A stretch of DNA of 64,000 bases from Sarcocystis neurona (GCA_000727475.1 KL647324.1:1-64000), one strand, 5' to 3'. Positions 1 through 13,118 are shown, numbered from the stretch's first letter. Notes: generated from the sequence alone by a model not told the origin. Translations and numbers: made by a program.

Positions 1-768
1 TGTCTCTCTCTCTGTATATATATGTGTGCAGATGTAGATATAGAGAGAAGGGGCAACAGAGGGGAAGACATACGAATATACGAAGAGACGGGGGGTAAAA
101 AATATTGACACGACTGTACGGCTGTACGTGTGCCTCCTTCTGCAGGTCAGACGCACAAAACTCTCTTGGTATTCATCTCTGTAGAAATCACACATAATAT
201 GTGTTGGATATTTCTTTCCCTCACTCCTGTACAGACGTACATATATGCACATGTGCATGTATGAAGAAATTCATCCTTCTGCAGTTTATATATATCGGCA
301 AGTGACAGGATCGTCTCGTTATACGCGAATAACATACACAACCATACAAATCTATACATATCTATATTTATATATATAGACACACTAATATATACATATA
401 CGGATATTTATAGATGTATGAAGGAATACATGCACAACGACACAAATCTGTACACACATATATATACATATTTATACATATATATATATAAATGTACATA
501 TAACAGGAACTATGTATATATATATATATATCTATGGATATTTACAGATGGATGAACCAATATATAGACAACGATACAAATCTATGCATATATATATATA
601 TATATGCACATATACAAGTAACCAGAGCTATATATATTATATGTATGAATATTTATACATGTATGAAGGAGACTGAGAGAACATGTGTAGATGTGCCGAC
701 GAATTTTCGCCGCTTTTGCCTCCGCATCAAAGAAGAAGCGCGGAAGAGGGAAATCGCAGGCAGTCCTG
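1..768. repeat. AT-rich microsatellite block
   Basis: Dominated by TA runs and TACATA/TATATG simple sequence, with a TCTC tract at the left edge. A few short open frames exist, but their composition is that of the repeat. No gene is supported here. It borders the 3' end of the minus-strand gene that follows. Confidence 0.8.
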
Positions 769-3700
769 CTACAACTCCTCGGCGTCACGCCCAACGACCT
801 TCTGCGCTGCTGCTGCTGGTGATTCTTCGCGCCTTCCCTCGTGTTTTGGTGTGGGTGCTGCTGCTTCTGCTGCTGCTTCCCTAGCAGTCTCCACCGCTCC
901 CGCGCTGCCGGCAGCAGCCCCCGCCGGCACGAGAGTAGCCGCAGCTGCTGCCTTCTCGGTACCAGCAGCAGCAGCAGTGGCAGCAGCCCTCTCCACTTCA
1001 CGAAGGCCGGCAACAGCAGCAGCAGGAGCAGCAGCAGCACCACCACCACCTGCAGCAGCAACAGCAGCAGCTGCAGCGCCAGTAGCAGCAGCCCGCTTTT
1101 TCTTCTCTTGGTCCACAGCAGCCGGCAAGGACGCGCTCGTATCTCCTGTAGAACAACTTTCTTCCGACTTATACTTGCAGACGTCTTCCGGTTTCCTTGC
1201 AGCTGGTGACGCAGCAGTAGCCGCTTCCTTTCTCTCTATGTCTTCTTGTGCATACTTCCCTTCCTCCCCTTCTATCTCTTCCGCATCGCCTCTTTTGCTG
1301 CTTTCCTCTTTCTGCTGCTCTGTCACGCTTCCGTAGTTCTCTTCCTCCTCCTCTTCTTCTTCGTCTTCCTCCTCTTCTTCTTCGGCTTCCTCTTCTTCGT
1401 CGTCATCGTCTTCTCCGCCTTCTCCCTCAGCACTTTCCAAAAGCGACCCTTCAAACAGGTTGACTTTTCTTCCTCCTCGCCGCGGCCAGTACGGCACCCC
1501 TGCTTTCCACTGCGGCTGTCGGCACTTTCCTCCTGCTGCTGCCTCTCCTCTTCGTTTCCCTTCTGCATTTGCAGTCCTCTCGTTCTCCTCCCCATCCGCC
1601 GCCTGTTGTCCGGTCCGTCCTGCTGCTGCTGCTGCGCCTCCTCCGTTCTTCCGTCCGCTTCTGCTGCTCCCCGTTCCTCCTGCTGCAGAAGGAGCTGCCT
1701 CTCCGCTTCCTTCTCGTCCCGCTGCTGTCTTCGCGGCAATTCCTGTCGCTCCTATCTCTCTATTATCTCTTCCTTCTTCTGTCCCTCTTCTTCTTCTTTT
1801 CCGTCCTGTCACACCGTCCTCATCCCGTTTTCCTGCCTCTCCTTCTCCCGTCCCTGGTGCTCTTGCTGCTGCGACGTCTTCTTCTTTTTCTTCTTCAGCC
1901 GCACAACCGTCTGCGGCTCCATCGTCTTCTCCTGCTGTCACACGCCCCTCGCATAAACACTCCGCCAGACCTGTCAGTTTTCTCCCCGCTTCCTCCTCTT
2001 CTCTCTTCTCGGCAATTTTTTCGCTCTCTCCCCTGCGCGTCTCTCTGTCCCCCAGCGTTGCAGACGCAACACCACCTCCCCTTCCCCCAGCAGCAACACC
2101 ACAAGCGCAGTCTTCCTTGTCTGTTTGCCTTCCCCATCTCTCCTGCTGATGCAAACCGACAAGCAACTTCTGCTCCGCGCCTCCGTCGGTGCTGGTGTTG
2201 CTGGTCTCCCTGCTGGTGCCCATCTTTCTGCTGCTTTTGACGCTGGAGCTGCACTTTCGACCGCAGCGTCTGTTGCTGCTGCTGCAGGTGCTGCTGTCGC
2301 TCTTCCCGTGGAGGGCACGGTCACTTTTCCTGCGCTGCTTGGTTCTCTTGATGAGCACTTTCACGCGCTGAACAAAGCGAGGGTCGAGGCGGTGCTCATG
2401 GAGATTATAAACTTGTCGAAGAAAGTCGAAAACTGCCGCGTGTTTTCTCCCGGTCGTTTTCCGGCTGACGTACTCCAGCGGCTCCACCAAGTCAAGAAAG
2501 TAACGCGTTCTCTGCGACCCAGGAAAGCGCTGCATGTGAGCAGCTTGCAAGTAGCCAAATTCGTAGAAATACTGTATCCTAGAGAACCACTGCGTGAGGT
2601 GACGCCGCGCTCGGTCAAGTTCCCTTCCCTCAGGCCTTTTCTGCTCGCGCAGCTGCAAATACCGGAAGGGGTAATGCTCGGGGCCATGCTGCTCAATAAA
2701 ATCTTCGAGCAGCTCCAGGGCAGCTAGCGTCTTGCTTGAAGAATATTCGGCGTGGATAGTGTTGATGGTGTTCGCCTGCTGCAAGTGCTGCGTCAGCCGG
2801 ACCATCGACGTGTAGTACCAGAAAGTCAGCAGAAGCGAGAGAAACGAAAGGAGGACCGGGGCCACTCCTCCTAGCCACCGCAGCCACTGCAGCAGCAAAT
2901 GTCTCGTCCTGTCCTGCCCAGAAGAAAACAAGAAAGAGCTGCCATCCTCTTCGCCGCCGGAGCCGCCGTCGCCGTTCGGCGGTCGACGACTCGACGAACT
3001 CTGCAAAGAGGAAGCCACGGGAGAAAACGTGCGGGCGGGGGAAGGTGAGGATGAAGAAGAAGAAGCGGCCGTAGGAGGAGGAAACGGACGGGACGGGGTG
3101 TCTTCGTTTGATGCTGCAGCAGCAAGAGTAGCAGCAGCACAGCGCGGGGACGAGGGGGATCGAGCTGGAGACAAAGGAGACGACGACGGAGAAACGAGCG
3201 GCGGGGAGGAAAACGAAGAAGACAAAAAAGGAGGAGAAGACTGGCACGGAGACGCGGTACACGCCGACGAAGACGAAGGAGATGAGGACAGCAAATTCAA
3301 AGACGGCATGCTTCGTCCAAAAGGAGGAGGAAGACACGCGGTAGCTGCTCCTGCTGCTGCTGCTGCTACCTGCTGGGCTGCTGCCCCTTCAACGGCTGCT
3401 GTACCTGCTGGTGCCTCGCTCTCATCTGCTGCGGCTCTCCTTTCTTCTCGTCCACGAGGGACGGCAGCAGCCCGAGAAGAGAGATGAGCCAGACGAATAT
3501 CAGAAGGACTTTTCGCTTCCTGAGTCGCACCTGCTGGTGCTTCTCCTTCTGCTGCAAGTGCTGCTTCTCTTGGTTCTTCCGACCATGCTGTGGTTGTTCG
3601 TGTTTCAGCGGCTGCTGCTGTCTCTGTTGCTGCTGCTGTTGCTTGTTCTGCTTCAGTAGTAGCAATGCCGCCGACCGCTGCTGTGTCTCCTGGTGCCGCG

Positions 3701-4290
3701 CGTAATCCTCGTCTTCCGTTTCCGGCGGGTTCTGCCGCTGACGCTGCTTCTTTTGTTGTTGGTGCTGCTGCTCCTCCGCTTGCCACCGGTGCTGCAGTTG
3801 GTGCGGCGGCCCGTTCGAGGCTTTGCCATCCTTTCGTCGGCGTTCCTCTTCCTTCGCCTGGGGCAGCCGCTTCTGCTGCTCCTCCTTCTCCACCTGCTGC
3901 TGCGTTGCCTGCTGCTCTTATCGCTGCTGCTCCTTTTGCTGCTGCTGCTGCTGCTTCTGCTGCTGTTACTTGTGCTGCTGCTGCTCCTCCGCGCGCTGCT
4001 GGTGTTTCTGCTGCCGTCGTCCCTGGTGTCGGTGCAGCTGTTTCATCTTTGGCAGCAGCAGGAGCAGCTCGTGCCGCTGGTGCTGGTGAACCAGCGAGCC
4101 AATGAAAGGGGAAAGAAGTCAACGAAGAGGCAGAAGCAGCAGCAGCAGCCGAAGCAAGAAATGTTTCTGCTGCTTCTACAGATGACTGTGAAATTTCCGC
4201 GGCTGCTGCTGGAGAGGCCGGTGCAGAAGGGCAGAGGACCGGACGCGGGTCCGAACACCTCATGGGAGGGGCAGACCCAGCAGCGGCCAT
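769..4290 (-). CDS. Repeat-rich protein with one membrane segment and a conserved 140-residue domain
   Basis: Unbroken 1173-codon frame starting at a real ATG. I do not recognise the family. Residues 1-470 are Ala/Ser/Pro-rich with AGC-repeat runs. A single hydrophobic helix lies at about residues 475-494 (motif LSFLSLLLTFWYY). A dense, non-repetitive stretch rich in Trp, Tyr, Phe, Arg and Leu follows to about residue 647. The rest is low complexity again, with an acidic Glu/Asp tract near residues 954-987 and poly-Ala near the C-terminus. The layout suggests a membrane-anchored protein with the 475-647 region as its only folded part. That region vaguely recalls bacterial-type DUF4760 proteins (one membrane helix followed by helices rich in Arg and Leu), but this is a guess. 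No intron is needed. Very long homopolymer-flanked proteins are usual in Eimeria. The coding call rests on the non-repetitive core. Confidence 0.6.
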   Translation of the reverse strand: MAAAGSAPPMRCSDPRPVLCPSAPASPAAAAEISQSSVEAAETFLASAAAAASASSLTSFPFHWLAGSPAPAARAAPAAAKDETAAPTPGTTAAETPAARGGAAAAQVTAAEAAAAAAKGAAAIRAAGNAAAGGEGGAAEAAAPGEGRGTPTKGWQSLERAAAPTAAPVASGGAAAPTTKEAASAAEPAGNGRRGLRAAPGDTAAVGGIATTEAEQATAAATETAAAAETRTTTAWSEEPREAALAAEGEAPAGATQEAKSPSDIRLAHLSSRAAAVPRGREERRAAADESEAPAGTAAVEGAAAQQVAAAAAGAATACLPPPFGRSMPSLNLLSSSPSSSSACTASPCQSSPPFLSSSFSSPPLVSPSSSPLSPARSPSSPRCAAATLAAAASNEDTPSRPFPPPTAASSSSSSPSPARTFSPVASSLQSSSSRRPPNGDGGSGGEEDGSSFLFSSGQDRTRHLLLQWLRWLGGVAPVLLSFLSLLLTFWYYTSMVRLTQHLQQANTINTIHAEYSSSKTLAALELLEDFIEQHGPEHYPFRYLQLREQKRPEGRELDRARRHLTQWFSRIQYFYEFGYLQAAHMQRFPGSQRTRYFLDLVEPLEYVSRKTTGRKHAAVFDFLRQVYNLHEHRLDPRFVQRVKVLIKRTKQRRKSDRALHGKSDSSTCSSSNRRCGRKCSSSVKSSRKMGTSRETSNTSTDGGAEQKLLVGLHQQERWGRQTDKEDCACGVAAGGRGGGVASATLGDRETRRGESEKIAEKREEEEAGRKLTGLAECLCEGRVTAGEDDGAADGCAAEEEKEEDVAAARAPGTGEGEAGKRDEDGVTGRKRRRRGTEEGRDNREIGATGIAAKTAAGREGSGEAAPSAAGGTGSSRSGRKNGGGAAAAAGRTGQQAADGEENERTANAEGKRRGEAAAGGKCRQPQWKAGVPYWPRRGGRKVNLFEGSLLESAEGEGGEDDDDEEEEAEEEEEEDEEEEEEEENYGSVTEQQKEESSKRGDAEEIEGEEGKYAQEDIERKEAATAASPAARKPEDVCKYKSEESCSTGDTSASLPAAVDQEKKKRAAATGAAAAAVAAAGGGGAAAAPAAAVAGLREVERAAATAAAAGTEKAAAAATLVPAGAAAGSAGAVETAREAAAEAAAPTPKHEGRREESPAAAAQKVVGRDAEEL

Positions 4291-5080
4291 GGCTGTCCAG
4301 GAAGCGCAGCAGCAGCAGATCTACGCAGCAGCGCGAGGGACGCTACAGGGAAGAACAGGAAGAAGAGAAACGCTGCAGCAGCAGCAGCACCAGCAAAGGA
4401 GGAAGAAGGAAAAACTTGAACTCCGCTCACCCCGACGGAGAGGGAGATGTCTACATGCACCGCGTCGAACAAGTGAGCAGCAACACAGCGAAGAATCCAC
4501 GCGCAGCAGCAGGGGCAGCAGTAACACAGCAGCACCACGGAAGCAGCTGCTGCCCCACAGGCGCGAAGAACCTTGTAGGAGCAACAGCAGCAGCAGCAGC
4601 AGAGACAGTGTCTGTGGATATTATCTGTGTCTACGTAGACAAGCACTTGTCTACATGAAGGTCCACAATCGCGTCGCCAGGAATCCCGCGGGGGCCTCCT
4701 CTCCACCTAGTCCTGCTGTCGTCGCAACTGCTCAGTGCTGCCGCTTCTTCTGCCGTTGCTGCACTGCAGCCGGTCTCCTGCTGCTTCCCCTGAATGTTGC
4801 AGCTGCTGCTGCAGCTCTTCTGCTGCTCTCCCGCGCAGCGGTATGCTGCAGCTGCTCCAGCTGCTGCTGTTGCCGGCACGCAGTGGCCAGGATGAACAAG
4901 AGAGGGAACGGAGAAAGAAAGGTGGACGTTTCGAGAAAAGGAGTCGCCACCAGCAAAAGGAAGGAAAAGCGGAAGAGCACGAAAAAGAGTGTTCGTGGAG
5001 AAAACGAACAACACTTTGAAGAAGAAACCGGCGAGTCTTGACGAGCGACACAATGGAAAGCAGTGGAGAAGACAAAAACT
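4291..5080. repeat. AGC/CTG triplet-repeat region
   Basis: Imperfect CAG runs (4300-4620) give way to CTG-oriented runs (4720-4880). A 14-bp perfect palindrome, TGTCTACGTAGACA, sits at 4628-4641 in between. Overlapping frames are open on both strands because the triplet lacks stops. It lies upstream of the minus-strand gene at 769-4290 and could hold its 5' UTR. Nothing more can be supported. Confidence 0.6.
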
Positions 5081-5440
5081 TGTAAGACGGTTTCTCTCCC
5101 TCCACATATATATATATAGCAAAACCCAGGAGATATATATATATGTAGTTGGGAAAGGTGTAAGATTTATCCATATGTTTATATATTTATACGGGTGTGT
5201 ACATACGTATACATTTAGATGTATATACATACATATGGAGGAAGGATGAAGGAACTATACATATCTATGTACAGACACGTATACATATATATTCTTTTAT
5301 TTGTTTCTCCCCATTTGTACGACGAGAGTTGTCAATCCACGTAGCTGAAGCTATATATATATATAATGTTTCGCTACATATCTTCACGCATATACATGTA
5401 TAGGCATCTACATTGGCGTACAAGTAGATACACATCCACG
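5081..5440. repeat. TA/CATA microsatellites
   Basis: Short TATATA and ACATAC tracts mixed with unique bases. No gene is seen. This marks the boundary between the AGC-rich block to the left and repeat-poor DNA to the right. Confidence 0.7.
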
Positions 5441-8400
5441 CCTTGAACCATCGGTCATAAATTCACGTCAGTTCAACAACGTCGCAGAAGTAAAAACATC
5501 CACACGAATGTGTAGGTGGAGGTTTCTATCAGTTCTCCCTTAGATAACGAGAGATCTCATCCTTTCTTGCCAGTGTCGTCGGGGTTGTCAAGAGAAATAC
5601 AGGGAAGCAGTGAGGAGAGCAAAGAAATGTACCAAATAAGGGGACTGAATAGCTATTGAGGTGCCTGGATTTGGAATTGAGAAAGTCAATCGTGAGACGC
5701 AAAAGTGTGCCGCCAAAATCGACGAGAAAGGAAGGGCAGGTTCCTACAGCTTCCATACTAGTGCGTCGTGTAACAAGGACACTGGGAGGGACGGATGCAT
5801 ATCCATCAGAAACTACAGAACACGTAAGAAAAGGTGAAAATAGGTCATCGTCCTTCTCTTGTACAAGAGACGACAAAAGCCCCGTAGACTACTGTAAACG
5901 TACGCGGGAAAATGAAGAAGAGAGTTTTTGTATATCAAGAGCCCGCGGAGGAGCAGTTAACGATGTCTTCCTTGAGGTTGGATTTGCATACGTAAAAATC
6001 AATTCACTGCAAGGGAAAAACTCGTAGTTCATCTCAAAACCGCAAGAGAAATCCGTGTACTGCGCGTTTAGCCCGTGTGCCACGCTCCCTTGCACACCCT
6101 CGCGGCGCGAGAAAGTTTGTCAAACACCCAGTTTTGAGACCGAGTAAGGTCCGGCGATGGACCGTCTGTGTCAAAGTTGCTGGCAAAAACGAAAATAGGG
6201 AAAAGGAAGGAATGCACAGTCAAAAAGGAGAAAGTCTTTTGTAAGAACCTGCCGTGAGGCCTACAACGGGAGTGCACCTGTCCGCGTAGCAGCTGCGCCG
6301 GCGTCGCACGCTCCCGTGTCTTTGCGGCTGTGACAAAAATTCTCCTTCTCTTTCTTTCTCTCTGTCTCTCAGTGGAAGTTGCCTACGCCTTTCCCTCCGA
6401 ACTCGGCAACGGGCACAAGTTCTCCCCTTAGTAAGCGCCCGCGCGAAATGCAGAAAATCTGCAGGCAACGGCGCAAAAAGAGGATAGATTGCCCTTTTCG
6501 AGCCACAAGTCTCCGCCTCGACACCATGTGCATGTTCCTCAAAAATCGTAAACGCCCTCTGTTTATACGAAACAGGGACGCAGGAAGTCTCACGAAGGAC
6601 CATGTCTCCGTCTTCAGTTGACGGACACACACACGAAGTCTGCTCCACAAAATTTAATCTAGACAAAGACGGAAAAAAACAGACACGTGTACCAATTTCG
6701 CAATTGCGCCCGTAGCAACAACAGCACCACCGGTTCCATACCTGCCTCTATTTCTACGGAGCAAAACACATCTTTTCCAGCGCAGTTTTGACGAAAAGCA
6801 CGTGTCCCCTCCAGCAAGTTGGTAGGGGGACTTTACTGGACTCAAAGTAATAGGCGATTCAGGTGCCTAGTGCTCGATGTACAACGTCTCTCACGACGAT
6901 ATAACTGTGCACAACAGCATCCACACGCTCAAATATGTGCTAGCCCGCGTGAATAACTAAGCGAAGCTAACGAGATACTCATGTGTGCGTGCAACTACGT
7001 GCGCAGGTCTCCAAGATTTCACCGTGTTCGACATGTTACGTGTTCCCGCCTACACGAGGGATAAGAGTAGACACGTTCGTATACAAGCAAAGATATGCAT
7101 ATATGTGGATATGTATATATATGTGCATATATAATCAATCCTGAAGACGGTGGGTACGCAAATATCTCCCGTGCGTGCATACACGTGTGTGCGCGCGAAA
7201 GCAGAGAAATGTGCACATTTGTGTAGATATACGGATGTGTGGACGGAGGTAGGTAGACAGGTATATTAAAGGACAAGGGGCTTGAGTATGAAGACTGGTA
7301 TACTAAAAGATAATGGACTTTTGGTAAAAATGAATGCTTAAGAGGTGTTTAGCTTCCGCATCGTTGCTGCATATCTTCTTGACTGATAGCTGCGCGACAG
7401 CTGAATTATTTTCTTTCTGTCAATACGCACATGTCCTTTCTTTGTGCGGACTTCCCTCCTTTTGTTAGAACTGTGAAGAGACCTGGAGCTTATACACAGC
7501 TGCAGCTCACCCTCATGTTTCGCAGAATCGCGCTCGCCCACATACACAGATCTTAAAATACATGTAAGCTTACGTACACTAATGTACGGTTTAGTCATAG
7601 CTTGTAACAAGACTTTGATATAGGCCGGCTGCAAAACACATATATCGCCACAGTAAAAACCTTTCTAGAGCGACAGGAGGAACCTGATGGATGTTGGGAT
7701 GGATGTTAGACGTGAATGCATACAAAAGTTAATGGAGGACGTACTTAAAAAATAGAGACGTACAAAAAAAAGAGACAAAGGGAAAAGGAGGTCCAGATGG
7801 ATAGGGACGCAGGTTTGGAGGTCGAAATATGTACTTGAAATTGTAAGCCGTAGACACGTCGAGACGACGGCTTCACAATTGAGTGATGAGGAGAGGAAGA
7901 CTACATACGGCGTATAGTCTGCATTTATCTGCGGCACAATTAAATACATAAAAGAACATCAGAACATTTGCATGTCACTCGCATTATGGAAAAACAGCCT
8001 TCAGCGTTGATCGTCATAAATTGTGCACAGAGGCTGAGGCGCCTAAAATAACGAAAGGGTGCAGCAGAAACAGTGGCACTGCTCTCATCACCTGAGTTCA
8101 TGAATATTGGCAATGCTTCTGATGCATTCCTCGAACATCCAAAACAATAAACATACATGAGCGTGGGCTGCAGCATTTTGTACTGCCATGTTTCTGTGTA
8201 ACCACTTTACAATAAACGAGCAAATGGTCCTTTTGCAAAGTGGTTGGTTCTATCCATTTGCCTAGAAGCGGAACAAACGGTACCACGTTCGAGATCTGCA
8301 CAAGGTCTCATTGAACCTCCGCGGCACTGACGAAGTGGTACAGTAGAAAGGAGACGGGATCCACGTCTGCAAAGCTTTGAAGCTGCCTGGTTGCATCAAC

Positions 8401-8560
8401 ACACCCTATTCCTAGGTACGTTGATACACGCATATACGAATATATACATCAGCACAACATATTCCTAGGAACGTTGATGTCCCAAAATACAGACATATAA
8501 ATCTGTGCTCACACAGAGAAGTACAGAGAGGTTTTTCGATACATAGGGACACTTAACTGT
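5441..8560. other. Repeat-poor DNA without a recognised gene
   Basis: Balanced, complex sequence with only short open frames. The longest are 123 codons on plus at 5656-6027 and 148 codons on minus at 6220-6666. Such lengths are expected by chance in this much DNA, and neither translation resembles a family I know. Small exons of a spliced gene cannot be excluded. Confidence 0.6.
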
Positions 8561-8780
8561 ACGCATATGTATATTCACGCATATACATATACGCTACATA
8601 GGGGCCCGTGCACGCATCTGTATCCATGTGTAATTAGGCGTATGTCTAAGTGTATGTATGTACGTATGTACGCATGTGTGTATGTGTGTACGTACGTATG
8701 TACGTATGTACGTATGTACGTATGTACGTATGTACGTATGTACGTACGTATGCATACGTATGCACGTGGTTCCGTGTGCA
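8561..8780. repeat. TATG/TACG tetranucleotide array
   Basis: A run of alternating GTATGTAC/GTACGTAT units, densest at 8650-8760. It is nearly self-complementary, so it translates to similar Tyr/Thr/Val/Arg-rich peptides on both strands. These frames are not genes. Confidence 0.85.
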
Positions 8781-11700
8781 CCCTCCCTGCGTGACTCGTC
8801 TGCCTGTGCAAATACGTGTATCTACCGACCAAATCATGTCCTACAAACACGTCTTTTGTGCTCGTTGAAGGTGACGTTCTAATATCACGCTACGACGCGC
8901 TTTCGACTGCTGGATGAGGTCTGCATCAAACAAATTCGTGAAGATCCAATTCTGGTGCTTCCGCTCCTGTCCTGCCGCTCGTGCCACCGCAGTGTTAGCG
9001 CCTTGCTGTGCCAACAACCTGTTGCTTCCGCTTAAACTGTATGCACACGGCCGCTACAGCAGCAGCAGGAGTTTCGCATAAACTCGTGTGCTTCCTGTGT
9101 TGACGAAGCTCTGCTGCATTCTCGCACTCAGAACCCTCTCGCGCCCAGTTATTTACGTACACATGTATGTACACTTACTTGTGTGCAGAAGCGCTTAATA
9201 ATTAGTAAGTGTCCATGTACTTGCACCTGAGCATACAAGTGTGGTCCGTCCGCGCTGCTGTAGCAACCATCTATATGCATGAACTCATCAGTACACGTCT
9301 GTTCGTGCCTACAGCCGCTTTTGTGGACGCTGCTGTAGGCGTACCGAAGTTCTGTGCATCGCACGGTCCATTATTTAAAAAAGTGGACCACTCTTCTGCG
9401 CACTTTTTGTTACACTCTCTGCGACACGGGGTGCCTACCAAGGACTTCCACATCCCTTCGCCTCTAGCGCGTGTCCTGCGTTTGTGCATAGTGAGAGCAA
9501 GCAAACCCCACTCCAAGCGCCATGGCATGCAACGTACGTTGATTCACTAAATTCTCCATGTCACAATTGTTCGTATAAACGGAGAAAATTGGGAACGCCG
9601 GGCGTCTTCGAAGTGGCCTGGTGCCCCGCGAATCGGACGCAGTCTGGAGTAGCTGTTTCTGTTGAGTGTGCTGCGAGACATACGACGTCAAGCAGGAGAG
9701 TCACGCTGCATAATGAATACGTGTAGAGAAAAGAAAACACTTCGAATGGCAACACAAAGCGTGGGAACAGTTGGCAGAAGACTCGCATGTCGAGAGAGAC
9801 AGAGGCGTCGCGACCTACCGGACGCAGACCGCGTTCAATTTTAGTCCTTTCTATGCAAAAAAAGGCTCCGAACGCTACGATACAGAGGATCCAACTTGAA
9901 GTAAATTACCTTAGACCAGTAGGACAGTGAAATACAATAAGTTTGTAGGAATTCTACTTATCATCCGCAGTGCGTTACATTGTAGTTTACTAGGTCCTGT
10001 TACTCCCAGCAGCAGAGGCAGCAGCACAGCATCGCAGCTGCACGGCGGTTGCCGTGAAAGCAGTTGTGGCGTGCTTGTTTGCATAGGCGTGTCTTCCGTG
10101 GAGGAGGTGCCATTTTCTGGGCCTACGAAAGAACAGCACGATTATGTTGATAACCGGCGGCGGGCGTGCATGTTGGAATGGATGCCCGAAAGAAAACGTA
10201 TGTGCAGCCGTCAACACGTGTATTGCCGTATGTTAAAAAGCTCGTATGTTTGTGCAGACAACACCTGCGTGCTTGCATGCAGACACGTACGTATGCACGC
10301 AAGAATGTGCATACACGCGCAGGTACGTTGGTGTCTATGCGTGCGCGTACGTACGCCCTTGCACATTGGACAGATGCCATCTTCGCACCACCCGAGAAGC
10401 CTACATTCAAGCGCCCCTACTGATTTCGTCGGCTCTCCTGAAGCTCCGGAAGTGTCTGTACCACAAGTGTACGTATACTGCCCTTGCTGCAGCCCTTTCT
10501 GTATGCAAAAGTCCACTCCACTTATAGGTGTGCCTCCGTCTGTATTTGAAGAAAGAACAGCATCACATACGTGGAGAGAGCGCTGCGCACCACCTCGGTT
10601 TAAAGAAGCACAGAGACCACCAATGTGTGCATGCACACGTGGGCATATATATATATCTGTTAACGTTATGGAATGAAGAGTAACCACACAGTACTCATGT
10701 ACATATATACTTGCTTACAAGCAGGAACGCACACTTGCACGTATCCTTACGTGTAAGGCCGGGGATTATTGCAGAGGAACCACAAGTGGGTCCGTACCAG
10801 GAAGAAAATGAGTAGTACCAGTGTTCTGCAAATCTTCTACTTTTCCCTGGTTTATGTATGCGCGTGTACAGACAGATCTGTCTGACTGGATCAGTGCGTT
10901 TGCATATATACATTTGTATAGGAACGCTTTGATGTGCGAAGCAGCTACATGCGCGTGGAAGCATCGGGAAGTAGTAAAGCCCTATCACCTACATCCCTCA
11001 TTAGTGTCTCACGTCCAAATGCATATATTCATATGTGTGTGTACACCTACGTATGTCTGTGTATATGTGAACACGTATACGAATATATGCATACACATGC
11101 GTGTATGTGCACGTCTACGTATACGTGTTTTTACGTGCATGTATATCTTCATGGGTGTACGTAAGTTCACATGTCAGTGTACTCAGGCGGCTGTGTACAC
11201 CCGCGTACGAAGTCGCGCTGCAGGCTCCTGTCTCGTGGCTCCGGTCCTCTGCAGCATGCACATCTCACCGAGGAGCGGCCGATGGCTTGCAAGCCTCTCC
11301 TGCTGCAAGTGGCCGCCTCTCTATAGCGCCGTCACCTACAGAGGCGCCTCGTGAGGGCTGCGCGCAAATCTGCTTCACACATATATACGTGTCGATTTAT
11401 AGGAAAAAAACACATACTTGTACGTCTTCCTTTACATACGTGTATACAGACATGCGTACGTAACGGTGCCTACAAATCTCTTCATGCAGGTGTTGACGTC
11501 TGAAAATTTCCCCGTTTTACGGAAGTAAGTGTGAACCTTGACTCCCGTGTGCATGCATGGGTTCCGATTAGCACAATCCAGAAAGGCACACACACCCGTG
11601 GCTACATATACAGCTGCAGCTGGCTGTCCCCCAGGTGAGAAGAGCTAGCGTAGGTTTTGTCCTGGGGGGCAATTTGCTTCACCGTGCAGACTGAAGCAAC

Positions 11701-13080
11701 TAAGTTACAACGTTGCTGCTTTATATCATCTGGAAAGAAAACGAGGCTGGCGTGCATCCCAGTAGCTCGTGGGCAGGTAGCTATGCAAAGGCTAAAGCCT
11801 GTTAAGACGTGCGCATGCCTCTGTTATCCACTAGGAGCTGTCCCATCTTCAAACACGTGATTTTACCTGTCCGAGTCACGGCCGGAACGCACACAAAATG
11901 CGTGCAGCCATACACACATGTGTGTGCACCCATGTACAGGACGTTCAAATCTGTGTGTACAATACCGAAAAGCATGTATGCATATATATGTGTATATAAA
12001 ATGGCTGTGCACACGCACGCGGACAAAGATAAGAGGATTGCTTGCGTAGGAACTGACAAGGGCTGTTAGCGGCACAACTGCCCCCCCATACGTACATAAC
12101 TCTCTTTCACAACACGTTGACACTCTGGAATTCCAGAAGCATTCTACACTTCTGATGAGAAGCGATCAAGGCATCTGTCCATGTCTATATATATCATATA
12201 TATATATATATAAATGTGAGTATTCACTAAAGATATACTCACCTATGGACACGTGCGGTTCGAAAGGGAACTGCGTACAACGGTGCTGCCGTTTTTTTCT
12301 GATGCTCAGTCTCCCGATGAACAGCCTGCCTTTGTTCCGCTCAATAGCTTCCTCTCCTTTTTTTCTCTGTGTCTCAACGTGGGTATATATATATATATAT
12401 GTATATACACGTATAGACGCATCCGTATAAGTCGTTCATACATACACCTATGTACATGTACACCTGCACAAATATCACCATATATATGTACACTCGTACG
12501 TATCGACCTGTCTACATATGTACGTACAAACGTATAGATCCATTTGTATATGGATATATATATATATACGTATATGCACCCAAAGGTACCGAGATGCACA
12601 GGTACTTGAAGAGATAGGTACACGTGCATACATATACGTCGTCCAAAAGAGAAGATGTGCGCAAGACAGCAGGGAATCACGTGATAGCTACCGAATTGCT
12701 TGCGTCTCAAATGGAGATTTCTGCTTAACTCTCTTCACACACTCAAGACTCTCCTCACTCGTATGACTACACACACCAACGTGGAGAAGTGTACATATTC
12801 ATATTTATATATATATGTATGAACACACGCATGTGACTATCTTCCTTTCGCACGTATGCAAGTCTATATAAGTAAAACAGACACGTACGTGTGTCTATAT
12901 GTGTGTGCACATGTTTATACCTAGAGACAGGGAAGATGTCTACGCATAGTTGCGCCTTTTACTTTCTCATTCTTACAGCACACATATTCGAATATATTTG
13001 TTGGGCAAGGCACGGAAAACTACCCGTGTCACTACTAACTTTTTTACGATGCTACCGTTCCACGTCAGCACGGTCACATA
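8781..13080. other. Mostly repeat-poor DNA; one long unsupported frame
   Basis: The only notable open frame is 249 codons on plus at 9927-10676. It starts at ATG but includes a stop-poor CATGCA/TACGTA stretch in the middle, and the rest matches nothing I recognise. A GC-rich island lies at 11200-11350. TA and CA microsatellites recur from 12180 to 12600. No gene is claimed. Confidence 0.5.
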
Positions 13081-13118
13081 AAACTGTGTACATCCTACTA
13101 CCCACACACGTATCTAGT

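Noticed and set aside
1246..3893. Plus-strand Leu/Cys/Ser-rich frames and alternative minus frames over the first gene
   Set aside because: These are shadows of the 1173-codon frame. Translations such as long Leu or Cys runs are the other frames of AGC repeats.
8567..8882. Tyr/Val/Arg-rich frames on both strands
   Set aside because: They result from the near-palindromic GTATGTAC array, so similar peptides come from both strands.
9927..10676. 249-codon plus frame
   Set aside because: The middle third is CATGCA/TACGTA simple sequence that lacks stops. No family resemblance and no splice or codon evidence.
12245..12270. GGTTCGAA as a tRNA B-box
   Set aside because: No acceptor or anticodon stem can be formed around it.
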